Positions 27,761 through 36,124 of a stretch of 44,428 bases of DNA are shown one piece after another. Position 1 is the stretch's first letter; the number at the start of each line of letters is the position of its first letter. The position numbers and the translations under genes are program-made. Location: NCBI RefSeq assembly GCF_007859735.1, contig NZ_SIHI01000028.1, positions 1-44,428 of the forward strand, given 5' to 3'. The DNA is from Thalassoglobus neptunius (GTDB taxonomy: Bacteria; Planctomycetota; Planctomycetia; Planctomycetales; Planctomycetaceae). The notes beneath the pieces were generated by a model, which saw only the letters and a list, made by a program, of their open reading frames with translations, made no database searches and had not been told where the DNA came from.

Positions 27761-28858
27761 TCATTGAGTCGTCGTTCCTTCCGACTCAGATACAGTCACT
27801 CCCACGATTTCCGTATTCGGCAAATGCTCGTTCGCAGCCAATTCCAACGCTGCTCGACTGCAATCTGTGCCTGTGAGATCCAGCAATTTCAACTGTTTCA
27901 TGGTTCGAATGGTGACGAGCGCATCGTTGGTCACACTCTGACATCCAGCGAGCTTGAGCGATTCGAGAGCCTTGAGTTTCTTGAGTGGAACAATCCCGGC
28001 ATCGCCAATGTTGTTTGACGAAAGGTCCAACTCTCGAAGTTTCTGACAGCCTGAAATCGGTTCGAGCGCTCCGTCATGAACCCCGGAATTGGAAATCTTC
28101 AAGACTTCAAGATTGGTCAGGCGATCCGCTGTGCGAAAGCCATAGAACCCGAGTTGAGAGTCGGCAGCCGTTAATTCTTTCAAAGATTGAAAGCTTCCCT
28201 GTTCGACGAAAATCGCAAAGTCTTTCCCCCGTAAAACCTTGTTTCCATCCAGGTGAAGGACTTCGAGTTGAGGGATTTTTGCGAGCGAAGTGAAAACCTG
28301 ATCAGAGATCCCGGTCTGACGCAAACTCAGAACTTTTAAACTCTTCATCTGCTTCAGAACATCACCGACGTCGTCTCCGACCTGAGTCGAATCCAGAATC
28401 AGCTCTTCCAACTGGTCGAGTCCAGCGAGCGCGTTCAACCCCGCACCGGAAATCGGAACCTTTGTCAAATTCAAGGAACGGAGATTGGAGAGCTTCGAAA
28501 TGGGCTGAAGGTCAACATCTCCGAGCAAACCGCTTGTCAGGTCCAATGCTACGATCGTTTCCTGCCCTTCGGAGAGTTCACTGACCTCGGCAAGCTGCTG
28601 GGCAGTACGTTCCGGCGGAGGGAGTTCCTGAAAGGCTGCAACGATTTCTTCCGGAGATTTTTCTGCCGAGTCCGAAGACGGGTCCGCACTCGATTCTGAA
28701 GAAGACTGTTCCTCGCCGTCGGAAGTTTCCGCTGCGTGATCGGTTCCATCGCCTGAAGTTTCTCCTTCAGACGGAGGTCGTTGGCATCCAGAGATGAACA
28801 GAATGCTGACGCACAGAATCATGCCAATTCGATGGTGCGTTCGAGATCGTAATTTCAC
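27761..28858 (-). CDS. Leucine-rich-repeat lipoprotein
   Basis: About 365 residues. Signal peptide and lipobox LFISGC place Cys25 as the lipidated residue. An acidic, Ser/Glu-rich linker (about 30-75) is followed by about nine LRR units of ~24 residues (LRSLNLTKVPISGAGL, LKVLSLRQTGISDQVF, LRELDLSSNNIGDAGI). It should be an envelope-anchored protein-binding surface; partner unknown. GTG 28858 has GAGGG about 9 nt upstream. An ATG at 28897 would add 13 residues but has no ribosome-binding site. The LRR sequence spacing is the type common in planctomycete genomes. Confidence 0.85.
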   Translation of the reverse strand: MKLRSRTHHRIGMILCVSILFISGCQRPPSEGETSGDGTDHAAETSDGEEQSSSESSADPSSDSAEKSPEEIVAAFQELPPPERTAQQLAEVSELSEGQETIVALDLTSGLLGDVDLQPISKLSNLRSLNLTKVPISGAGLNALAGLDQLEELILDSTQVGDDVGDVLKQMKSLKVLSLRQTGISDQVFTSLAKIPQLEVLHLDGNKVLRGKDFAIFVEQGSFQSLKELTAADSQLGFYGFRTADRLTNLEVLKISNSGVHDGALEPISGCQKLRELDLSSNNIGDAGIVPLKKLKALESLKLAGCQSVTNDALVTIRTMKQLKLLDLTGTDCSRAALELAANEHLPNTEIVGVTVSESEGTTTQ

Positions 28859-29043
28859 GGAAGGATTTCCCTCATGCTGAGAATAGATGCTCATCATATC
28901 GACCGCACGCCAAAGTGAAACACCGCCTGTCGAGAACTGTTCTTCAACAAGAGGGTACCACGAATTACCCTCTGAAGAGTTGCCAGTTCACCATTTGCGA
29001 TCGAATGACACTCGCTCCGAAGAACAGATTCAGGAATTCAGGA

Positions 29044-29469
29044 ATGCCACGCTACTTCGAGTTTTTGCACACAGTTCGCGAAGAAGATATCGACCCTCAG
29101 AATCATGCGAACAATGTGGTCTATCTCGAATGGTTGCAATCCGCAGCCATCGCTCACTCTGCCGAACAGGGTTGGTCAACGCAGCGTTATCGAGACAACG
29201 GATGGGCATGGGTCGTTCGCTCCCATTTCATTGAGTATCGCCGCCCGGCATTTCTGGGAGATTCGTTAACCATCCACACCTGGGTCGCGGATATGAAGAA
29301 ATTCAGCTCTCTTCGCAAATACGAAGTTGTGTTCAGTGAGAGCGGGAAGCTTGTGGCACGAGCTGAGACGAACTGGGCTTTTGTCACGACCGAAGCTGGA
29401 CGACTCATCGCGATTCCCGACGATGTTGCCGAAAGTTTCGAAGTCAGTCCGGATCGACCGAAGGCATGA
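29044..29469 (+). CDS. Acyl-CoA thioesterase, 4HBT hotdog family
   Basis: A 141-residue hotdog-fold thioesterase hydrolysing acyl-CoA or acyl-ACP. RYFEFLHTVREEDIDPQNHANNVVYLEWLQ carries the catalytic Asp (IDPQNHANN) of the 4HBT/YbgC group. The later strands (FIEYRRPAFLGDSLTIHTWV, KLVARAETNWAFVTTEAGR) match as well. ATG 29044 has AGGA 8 nt upstream. Its 3' end overlaps the convergent TruD gene by 26 bp. Confidence 0.85.
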   Translation: MPRYFEFLHTVREEDIDPQNHANNVVYLEWLQSAAIAHSAEQGWSTQRYRDNGWAWVVRSHFIEYRRPAFLGDSLTIHTWVADMKKFSSLRKYEVVFSESGKLVARAETNWAFVTTEAGRLIAIPDDVAESFEVSPDRPKA

Positions 29470-30628
29470 TCTGTTTGATCAACATGGTCGCGTAACTCCC
29501 TTTTGGAAGGGTGAACTTGAGTTCCAGCTTGTCTCGATTCTCGAAAAGGTCATCGTCGGAAAAACTCCAAGTGAGGTCATTGACCGGAACCGTCAACGCG
29601 CGCAACCCTCGTGAGAAGAAACGGTCTCGGGGCGTTTGAACCTTGATCGCTTCCAATTGCCATCCCAGCTTCTCCACTCCAGTTTGAACCATCTCAAGCA
29701 CGTTCGGATCGTTGATTGTCTGTTTGAGCAAGCGAGCCGAAGGCAGCGGAATCTCGAGTTCCGAGAGGTCACCCATCATTTGTTTCTCGACCAGATCAGG
29801 ACAGGCAAGCGCGCCTGTGACAATTTGGATCTCTCTTCGCGATTCATCCGGAAGCCTCTCGCGAATCAGACCATCGACAATGGCATTCCACAGATAGCTT
29901 TGAAATGCACTGAGACAGAGCCCTCGAAGATCCGCGTTCACACGTTCCCAGGCCCCCTTGAAGTCGCCGGGGCGATCATCCAGAAACGTCACGATACTTC
30001 GACGATGAGAACGTTCCAGCTCCTGCTTACACTGCGACCATTGATTCCAATGAGTTCGCAAGATTTCTCGCTGCTGACGTTCGTCTCGACCATCTTCTGC
30101 TCGCGGCTCTGCGAACATCAGCCACAATGCCCGTTCGTACTCGCGACGAATCCAGTGTTCAGCGATGAACGAATGACCGGGAATGAATGATCCGAATCTC
30201 TGGTCATCGAAATAGTTCGTAAGTCCGGTTGCTTGAACAACTGGCAGAGACTTCTCTGCTTGCAAACGTTCATTCTCAGTGACAGAACGCATCACCAATG
30301 AGAAGACATTGCCTTCGATATCATGAGCCGTCACAGCACGTTGAGCCTGACCCTGATACGAAATTGCAAAACTTTCAAAATCGAAATCACGCTGCGGCCC
30401 ATGTTCGATCGTGATCACCTGAGATGTCTCAGCGTGTCGATCCTTGAGGCCCGCGTGATGAATACGTCGGCGATTGATCTTCAGGTCGCGCGCGAGTTTC
30501 TGCAGAACGTCAAGCGTCGTCCAACCGGACTTCTTCAGCCGATAGACTGCGAAACTCCCACTCCTTCCTACAGAGAGTGAATTGCGTTCGTCGACACAGA
30601 AGTCAGAAGGATGACAGCGAAGTTTCAT
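29444..30628 (-). CDS. truD: tRNA pseudouridine synthase D
   Basis: A 394-residue TruD-family enzyme that makes pseudouridine at tRNA position 13. The N-terminus has the family PSDFCVDE; the catalytic motif is HHAGLKDRHA with Asp63. FDDQRFGS, ALWLMFAEPRAEDG and ALACPD appear in the usual order. ATG 30628 fits the family N-terminus; 30667 (ATG) and 30676 (GTG) are upstream alternatives. No start has a strong ribosome-binding site. The gene shares an intergenic region with the small CsrA-like gene. Confidence 0.9.
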   Translation of the reverse strand: MKLRCHPSDFCVDERNSLSVGRSGSFAVYRLKKSGWTTLDVLQKLARDLKINRRRIHHAGLKDRHAETSQVITIEHGPQRDFDFESFAISYQGQAQRAVTAHDIEGNVFSLVMRSVTENERLQAEKSLPVVQATGLTNYFDDQRFGSFIPGHSFIAEHWIRREYERALWLMFAEPRAEDGRDERQQREILRTHWNQWSQCKQELERSHRRSIVTFLDDRPGDFKGAWERVNADLRGLCLSAFQSYLWNAIVDGLIRERLPDESRREIQIVTGALACPDLVEKQMMGDLSELEIPLPSARLLKQTINDPNVLEMVQTGVEKLGWQLEAIKVQTPRDRFFSRGLRALTVPVNDLTWSFSDDDLFENRDKLELKFTLPKGSYATMLIKQIMPSVDPD

Positions 30629-30708
30629 GTGACAAGTCGGCTCGGTAAATCGGAAACAGTGTACCATTGGTGGCACACAATTTTTTTGAAAGGTTGACGG
30701 ATTTTCAG

Positions 30709-30738
30709 TTGGCGAATCTCTGCGACCTGCGTTATAGT
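30709..30738 (+). promoter_or_regulatory. Candidate sigma-70-like promoter for the small CsrA-like gene
   Basis: TTGGCG (30709-30714), an 18-nt spacer and TATAGT (30733-30738). A start near 30745 would give a leader of about 75 nt before the GTG at 30821. Confidence 0.4.
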
Positions 30739-30820
30739 CCGACCTTCAAAGCAATTCAAAAGCATCGTTCGTCAGTCATCAATTCTGACAACTCAGCTTT
30801 CCCGCTCGTGGAGATTCCTA

Positions 30821-30991
30821 GTGCAAGAGCATCTTATCGAATTGTCGGTCGGTGAAACGTTTCAAGTAGGCGAGTACACAGTCACACTTCTCGATGTTGA
30901 AGGAGACGAACTCGCTTTGGAAATCATGGAGGACGGACAGGACGAAGGTGTACTCAGCTCAGGTGAAGTCCAGAATCGGGAACTGGTCTGA
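30821..30991 (+). CDS. Small acidic CsrA-like protein
   Basis: A 56-codon gene with GTG start; GGAG lies 7 nt upstream. Residues 10-36 (VGETFQVGEY...LALEI) follow the CsrA/RsmA pattern VGET-x2-IG-x-E-x-TVT-x-L-x-V-x-G-N-x-V, a five-stranded fold. About 15 residues are Asp/Glu and only one or two are basic. The arginines that bind RNA in CsrA (R6 and R44 in E. coli) have no counterpart: strand 1 reads LIELS. It may therefore keep the CsrA dimer fold without RNA binding. CsrA itself is a translation regulator; the role here is unknown. The resemblance was judged by eye. Confidence 0.65.
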   Translation: MQEHLIELSVGETFQVGEYTVTLLDVEGDELALEIMEDGQDEGVLSSGEVQNRELV

Positions 30992-31326
30992 TCAATTTCG
31001 AGTCGTTCAGACGAACACGATTGAAGACACGCACGGGTGGATGTTCTGTTGTCATCCACCCTCAATTCCTGTCGAGTCGATCACAGGTCTCCCTCAGTCT
31101 TCATTCGCTGAGAAAGAAGCTCCACACTCTACTCTTGTGGACTGGTTGCCATCAATGCGTATGAGGAATCAAGCCATTTCCTTGGTGAAATCGGAAGCTT
31201 TCTCCTCGCCTAAAGTCCAGGCAAGCGAAGCGTAAGGCCAGCCACGACAGAGTGATCGCCATGAGAAATGGATTGCGAAATCGATGCCAGCGCCCACTCC
31301 CATTCTCAGCTGAGTCTGTCAATTTC
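30992..31326. other. Intergenic region, nothing recognised
   Basis: Lies between the CsrA-like gene and the convergent acetyltransferase gene. A frame on the - strand from 31343 overlaps the acetyltransferase stop, but its product has no family-like features. No terminator with a T-run. Confidence 0.35.
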
Positions 31327-31758
31327 TCAGCTTTCACCTTCATCGATTCGTTTTCCCATGCTCACTCGCTGCTCGGTCTCGTAGCCAAGTGAATGATAAA
31401 ATTCGACAATTTCTGCGTTGTCAGAGCGCACTTGCAAGTTGACTTTCGGACAACCAAGTTGCGCGAGTGCACCTTCAGTATGCTGGATCAGCAATCGTCC
31501 GATTCCCTGCCGTTGGCGAGTTGGCAAAACCGCCAGCGAGTAAATCCACCCGCGATGACCATCGTAGCCACCCATTGCCGTTCCAACGACCTCTCCTGAA
31601 TCTTCAGCGACAAAAAAGAGACCGTCATCGTGTGCGCATTTTCGATCGATTGATGCGTCCGGATCATTGTGTCCCGTTGAGTTCGGAAAGACTACATTCC
31701 AAAGCAACACAACAGCATTTCGGTCTGAGCTTTGGTACTTTCGAACCTCAATGGACAA
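31327..31758 (-). CDS. YpeA-like GNAT N-acetyltransferase
   Basis: A 143-residue GNAT enzyme transferring acetyl from acetyl-CoA. NDPDASIDRKCAHDDGLFFVAE and VVGTAMGGYDGHRGWIYSLAV are close to E. coli YpeA. The acetyl-CoA pyrophosphate loop is RQRQGIGRLL (81-90), and the last strand contains NAEIVEFYHSLGYE. The substrate is unknown. The likely start is TTG 31758, with a GAGGAG about 7 nt upstream; a TTG at 31782 is less well placed. Confidence 0.88.
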   Translation of the reverse strand: MSIEVRKYQSSDRNAVVLLWNVVFPNSTGHNDPDASIDRKCAHDDGLFFVAEDSGEVVGTAMGGYDGHRGWIYSLAVLPTRQRQGIGRLLIQHTEGALAQLGCPKVNLQVRSDNAEIVEFYHSLGYETEQRVSMGKRIDEGES

Positions 31759-32078
31759 GTTTAGACTCCTCGATCTGCTCAAGTGCTTGTAGGCGAACTT
31801 TTAGGTGGAAATGTTGGCGAGTGACACCCCTTTGCAGGTGATCCGTCAAACAGCGGAGAACTCACGCTACTTTGCGATGGCTTCTTTTTCAATTCGCCTG
31901 CTGCGGCAACAGCTGTCTCACTCAATCACCTGCGAAGCTCATTCACGAAAACGTGGAGAGGCGTCATTCTTGAAGAAAAAAATTGCTTTGCCGGTTTCGA
32001 TCCCGCAGACTCAAGCGTAGGCATTCTTGAAAGGTGCTGATCGGAGACGAACACAAGGTCTGCAAGCGAGGCGAAACG
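31759..32078. other. Divergent intergenic region
   Basis: Carries the control regions of the leftward acetyltransferase and the rightward PEP-CTERM gene. No promoter pair or repeat stands out and no gene is supported. Confidence 0.35.
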
Positions 32079-32837
32079 ATGGACGACGCTCAATTCACTC
32101 TGCGCACTCTTCTCATCTCATTCCTCCCTCTTTTCATGAATGCTCAAGCAACAGCGAATTTCATCGATGCTGTCCCAGCCCGCCCCGGAACCCAGAGCTA
32201 CAGTTGGTCAGAGCCAACGACAATCATGATTTTCATTCCGTCAGGTCTGACAGGGGCAGACCGAATGAACTTCGAAATGGGAATCAACTCCGTTGCGTCG
32301 ATGCTCCCCAAAATCACAGTCCAGTTCAAGAATGGGGAACCTCCTGCGGGGACCACAAATTACGTCGACGTCGACATCAAACCAATGGAAACGGATCCCG
32401 GCGGATTCGGCGGCGGGTTTGTCCCGGACCCATTTCCTTCCGGCATGGACCATGTGAACATCACTGAGGGTTTCATTGAAATCTCCGGAGGTTCACTGGG
32501 ACATTCAGCAGTGGCGCCGACGTTCATGAAAAATCTGGGCGCTCACGAATTTGGCCACGTTCTGGGTCTCGATGATGATCCACGCTCCAGCGGAATGCGG
32601 ATGAATGTGATGGACCCGGATTTCAATCTCATTGACGATGGCATGGGAACCGTCATTCGCGCCGACCCTTTCGTCGGACTCTCAAAACGCGACAAAATGA
32701 TGCTCAGCAGTCACTACATGATTTCCGTTCCAGAGCCCTCCACGTGGATTCTGGCAAGCCTTGGCTTCGTGTCGTTGCTGCTTGTAAACCGAAAACAGAT
32801 CTCCTGCAGACGAGCACTCTCAACCGATCAGATGTAG
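32079..32837 (+). CDS. PEP-CTERM metzincin-like zinc metalloprotease
   Basis: A 252-residue secreted protein. Signal peptide about 1-27 (LRTLLISFLPLFMNAQA). The zinc motif HEFGHVLGLDD (His156, His160, third ligand Asp166) has the HExxHxxGxxD form of snapalysin-type metzincins, followed by the Met-turn NVMDP. The C-terminus is a PEP-CTERM signal: VPEP at about 217-220, a hydrophobic helix (TWILASLGFVSLLLV) and basic residues. After these comes an unusual tail of about 12 residues. An exosortase, not in this window, should process it. ATG 32079 has GAGG 7 nt upstream. Confidence 0.85.
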   Translation: MDDAQFTLRTLLISFLPLFMNAQATANFIDAVPARPGTQSYSWSEPTTIMIFIPSGLTGADRMNFEMGINSVASMLPKITVQFKNGEPPAGTTNYVDVDIKPMETDPGGFGGGFVPDPFPSGMDHVNITEGFIEISGGSLGHSAVAPTFMKNLGAHEFGHVLGLDDDPRSSGMRMNVMDPDFNLIDDGMGTVIRADPFVGLSKRDKMMLSSHYMISVPEPSTWILASLGFVSLLLVNRKQISCRRALSTDQM

Positions 32838-33162
32838 CGGACAACCTCGTCCCCAAATCTTTTGAACGAATCCGTTCTCAATAAAACTCGATCCCCGACT
32901 GCCCGGGTCAGATGAGTGAGATCGAGGAACGTCTTGAAACGAAGATGCCCGAAGCAGCACCTTCTTCGCTTCGACTTCAAGCAGGATAATCAGGAACAAC
33001 GGGTGGTCCATTTGCGACGCTTCACACAGGCCGGTATTCTCGAAGTGTGTCCCGGGCCGTGAAGCGCATCAGCGGGGACGGAATCCGATTACGGTCCGCG
33101 TGAAACGAGAGACCTCCTTGTCGATCCAGTATCTCAATCCATCTCAAACGGAAAACCTTTCG
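32838..33162. other. Intergenic region, nothing recognised
   Basis: Lies between the PEP-CTERM gene and the hydrolase gene. The GTG at 33100 opens the hydrolase frame but has no signal-peptide fit. No terminator with T-run seen. Confidence 0.35.
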
Positions 33163-34104
33163 ATGTCCCGAATTTCTTTCCTGCAGCGTGTTGGAATTCC
33201 ATCAGCGACTCGGATGATGGCGTTCCTCATCTTGTGCACTCAAGTTTTGTCCGCAGAACCTCCTGTCGCAAGCAGCGAAGAACGACCGCTGGTCGTTGCC
33301 GACGTGGTCTATGGACACAAAGACGGGCTCGCCATGACGTTCGATATTTTCCGCCCCGATACCGAATCAACTGGTAGACCTGCCAATGGAGCGGCGATTG
33401 CGTTTATGGTGAGCGGAGGTTGGTATTCAAAATGGACTCCCCCGCAGCAGGCTCAAGCATTCTTTCAACCCTATCTGAATGAAGGCTATACGGTCTTCGC
33501 CGTCCGTCATGGAAGCAGCCCGGTTTACGGAATTCCCGATGCCGTTTCGGATGTTCAACGCGCAATCCGATTCATCCGTTTGAACTCTTACGACTTCGGA
33601 ATCGCCCCCGATCGAATTGGAGTGATGGGAATGAGCGCCGGTGGACACCTTTCACTCATGCTGGCAACAACAGGGGATGACGGAGACCCGGCCGCTGTCG
33701 ATCCAGTGTTGCGCACAGGAAATCGCGTCGCAGCCGTTGCCGCACTCGTTCCTCCATCCGACCTCCGCGTTGCCGTCTGGGAGGCGGAAGAGTCACTCCC
33801 CGCGTATCGCAACTTCCCCGCTCTGAACCTGAGCGTCGAAGAGGCTGCCAAGTATTCTCCGCTTCTCTTTGTCACCTCCGATGATGCTCCAGCCCTGATC
33901 ATCTCCGGAACGCTCGACGACCTCGTTCCGCCTCGACACGGTGAATGGATCGCTGCCGAATACGAAAAGAACAAACTCGACCATCAGCTACTTTTGCTGG
34001 AAGCCAATCACGGTTTGAATGGCAAACAAGCAGAAGCCTTCCAGGCTGTCATCGGGTGGTTCAACGAACATCTTCTCGAATCCGACTCGTCATCAGACAA
34101 CTAA
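33163..34104 (+). CDS. Secreted alpha/beta hydrolase (BD-FAE/esterase-like)
   Basis: A 313-residue exported serine hydrolase. Signal peptide about 1-31 (MMAFLILCTQVLSA). VYGHKDGLAMTFDIFRP and the oxyanion-like VSGGWYS start the fold. The nucleophile elbow is GMSAGG (Ser158), the acid lies in GTLDDLVPP and the His in EANHGLNG. Typical of carbohydrate or acetyl-ester hydrolases of planctomycetes; substrate unknown. ATG 33163 has GGAA about 10 nt upstream. Confidence 0.85.
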   Translation: MSRISFLQRVGIPSATRMMAFLILCTQVLSAEPPVASSEERPLVVADVVYGHKDGLAMTFDIFRPDTESTGRPANGAAIAFMVSGGWYSKWTPPQQAQAFFQPYLNEGYTVFAVRHGSSPVYGIPDAVSDVQRAIRFIRLNSYDFGIAPDRIGVMGMSAGGHLSLMLATTGDDGDPAAVDPVLRTGNRVAAVAALVPPSDLRVAVWEAEESLPAYRNFPALNLSVEEAAKYSPLLFVTSDDAPALIISGTLDDLVPPRHGEWIAAEYEKNKLDHQLLLLEANHGLNGKQAEAFQAVIGWFNEHLLESDSSSDN

Positions 34105-34216
34105 CACGCACAGCTTGGAGCGAAGATTCAAGAAACTCGCCCAAGCCAACGGAGCAAACGGAGCAAACGTCGAACGATTGGAATCCAAGCGAACGCAGAG
34201 AGACCACAACAACGGA

Positions 34217-34807
34217 TTACAGCACGCCTTTGGAAGACGGGACACCGGTTTGTCGAGGATCGATTGAAACAGCTGTCCGCAGTGCGCGGGCTGTCGCTTT
34301 GAAGAAGCCTTCGGCGATGTGGTGGCTGTTCTTGCCGTGATGAAGGACAAGATGCAAATTCATCAAAGCATTCGCAGCGACCGCTTGCCAAAACACTTCA
34401 ACGAGTTGTGAATCGAACGTCCCGATCTTCTCCGTCGGAATCTCATAACTGTCCACGAACCAGTATCGGCCACTCAAATCGAGAGCAGAAGTGACCAGAG
34501 TCTCCTCCATCGGAAGCGTCATCGACCCGTAGCGTGTGATTCCCTTTTTGTCGCCGACGGCCTGCCGAATCGCCTGTCCTAAACAGATTCCCGTATCTTC
34601 AACGGTATGGTGATCATCGACATCCGTATCTCCCACAGCTTTGACTGTGAGATCGAACAATCCATGCTTGGTAAAGAGTTCAAGCATATGGTTGAAAAAG
34701 CCGACTCCCGTATCGATAGACGCCTTGCCTGACCCGTCGAGATCAAGTGTCAGTTCGATCTGCGTTTCGCCTGTGGTCCGTTGAATCGTTGCTGCGCGCT
34801 GGGACAT
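34217..34807 (-). CDS. hisB: Imidazoleglycerol-phosphate dehydratase
   Basis: A 196-residue enzyme of histidine biosynthesis converting imidazole glycerol phosphate to imidazole acetol phosphate, with two metal sites. The motifs [39 protein letters not shown] and [21 protein letters not shown] are all present. Monofunctional, without the N-terminal phosphatase domain of E. coli HisB. ATG 34807 fits the family start and has GGAA just upstream. The rhomboid gene lies 58 nt upstream on the same strand; no other his gene is in the window. Confidence 0.95.
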   Translation of the reverse strand: MSQRAATIQRTTGETQIELTLDLDGSGKASIDTGVGFFNHMLELFTKHGLFDLTVKAVGDTDVDDHHTVEDTGICLGQAIRQAVGDKKGITRYGSMTLPMEETLVTSALDLSGRYWFVDSYEIPTEKIGTFDSQLVEVFWQAVAANALMNLHLVLHHGKNSHHIAEGFFKATARALRTAVSIDPRQTGVPSSKGVL

Positions 34808-34865
34808 GCCGTTTTCCGAATGTGTGTTTCTCAACTGAAGGATCAGACAAGTATCGCGATCCCAG

Positions 34866-35825
34866 TCATTCCGTCGACCACATTTGGCCAAAACCTTGAG
34901 AATTCCTCGCGATCAGAAAATTGACTGACCGAACGAATCGTTGGAATCGAAAATCAGCTTCCGCGGGATCAGTCGGACAGCGATAAAGCGTCGGCGCGAT
35001 CAGATCATCGTCGGAGAGTTCAGATTGGCAGTAGACCCAAGCATTCTCCGGGACCTCTTCAGAATCATCTGCGTAGTTGTATTGAATCGGCTGGGAACTT
35101 AATTCTTCTTTCGCAGCCCGCTCTTTCGCGGTTGCAATTCTCAACTCTCCGGCTCGCTCGATAAGTTGGGCATCGTTCTCATCGAGCATCCAGCACAGAA
35201 TCATTCCGATGAAGAATCCGCTCAGGTGACACATCCATCCCACACCCGGTTCGGAGGGATCGCTGGTGAAGTGACCCCAATATTGCATCCCCAGCCAAAA
35301 CGCCCCGAACAGCCACGCGGGCATCGTGAACACAAACCCACGAATAATGAAGAAGAAAAGCATCTTGAATTTCGTCGCCATCCCGAACTTGAACAGGTAG
35401 GCGCCAAATAGTCCAGAGATCGCTCCACTCGCTCCAATGCACGGAATCTCCGAAGAGAAATCCATCGATGCCTGAGCAACTCCGGAGAGCAATCCCGAAC
35501 CGATATAAAGAGGGGCGAAACGAAACCATCCCAAAGAAGCTTCGAGCGACCACATCAGCGTCCACAGGAAAATCATGTTCCCGAGGAAATGCATGAATCC
35601 GCCATGAACGAACATCGACGTAAACAAACCAACGACTTTCCCCTGAGAGAGATCCGTCGGCACGCACCCCCAGTCGTTAAAGAATTGAACCGTCGTCCGC
35701 ATTGTGTGATCGTCGAATCCCAACCGAGCGGTATAAATCCACACGTAGGCGTTGAGAACAATGAGAGCGAATCCGGTGATGGGAAGGTGCTCTTTGTCGA
35801 CATTGTCGCTGAGGGGGATCAACAT
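34866..35825 (-). CDS. Rhomboid-family intramembrane serine protease
   Basis: A 319-residue inner-membrane protease with six membrane segments. The oxyanion pair is HFLGN (His79, Asn83), the catalytic Ser133 is in GASGAISG and His200 in CHLSGFFIG. All catalytic residues are present. A soluble tail of about 110 residues follows the membrane domain (charged, rich in Glu/Asp), longer than in GlpG-like proteins. The start at 35825 has no ribosome-binding site (the leader is C-rich), so it may be leaderless or the start may be wrong. Confidence 0.9.
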   Translation of the reverse strand: MLIPLSDNVDKEHLPITGFALIVLNAYVWIYTARLGFDDHTMRTTVQFFNDWGCVPTDLSQGKVVGLFTSMFVHGGFMHFLGNMIFLWTLMWSLEASLGWFRFAPLYIGSGLLSGVAQASMDFSSEIPCIGASGAISGLFGAYLFKFGMATKFKMLFFFIIRGFVFTMPAWLFGAFWLGMQYWGHFTSDPSEPGVGWMCHLSGFFIGMILCWMLDENDAQLIERAGELRIATAKERAAKEELSSQPIQYNYADDSEEVPENAWVYCQSELSDDDLIAPTLYRCPTDPAEADFRFQRFVRSVNFLIARNSQGFGQMWSTE

Positions 35826-36124
35826 GAGATCGGGGGGAATCGTCTAGGTTGAGAAAATGCGTCTGACAGGCTCGACAGCCCACTTCCCAACCCTATTTCA
35901 TACCTGACGACGACGTCGCCGACTCAACTCAGCAGACCGCACTGAAGCGGAGAGACGATTCCGGTTACAGCGAACATTCCGGATGTAGACACATCGAAAT
36001 GTCACATCACGCGCTCACATCGCAACTTCTCATCGACCGCATTCGAATCAAATTTGTGAAATGACCGATAAGAAAGTTGCCGAACAAGCCGCTGCAGAAC
36101 GATTCCTCCCGCCGGAACGGGGAA

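Noticed and set aside
31152-31343. 63-codon frame on the - strand overlapping the acetyltransferase stop
   Set aside because: Overlap alone is weak support; the sequence looks random and has no ribosome-binding site.
34147-34165. Tandem 9-bp repeat (cggagcaaa twice)
   Set aside because: Only two short copies; no sign of a mobile element or array.
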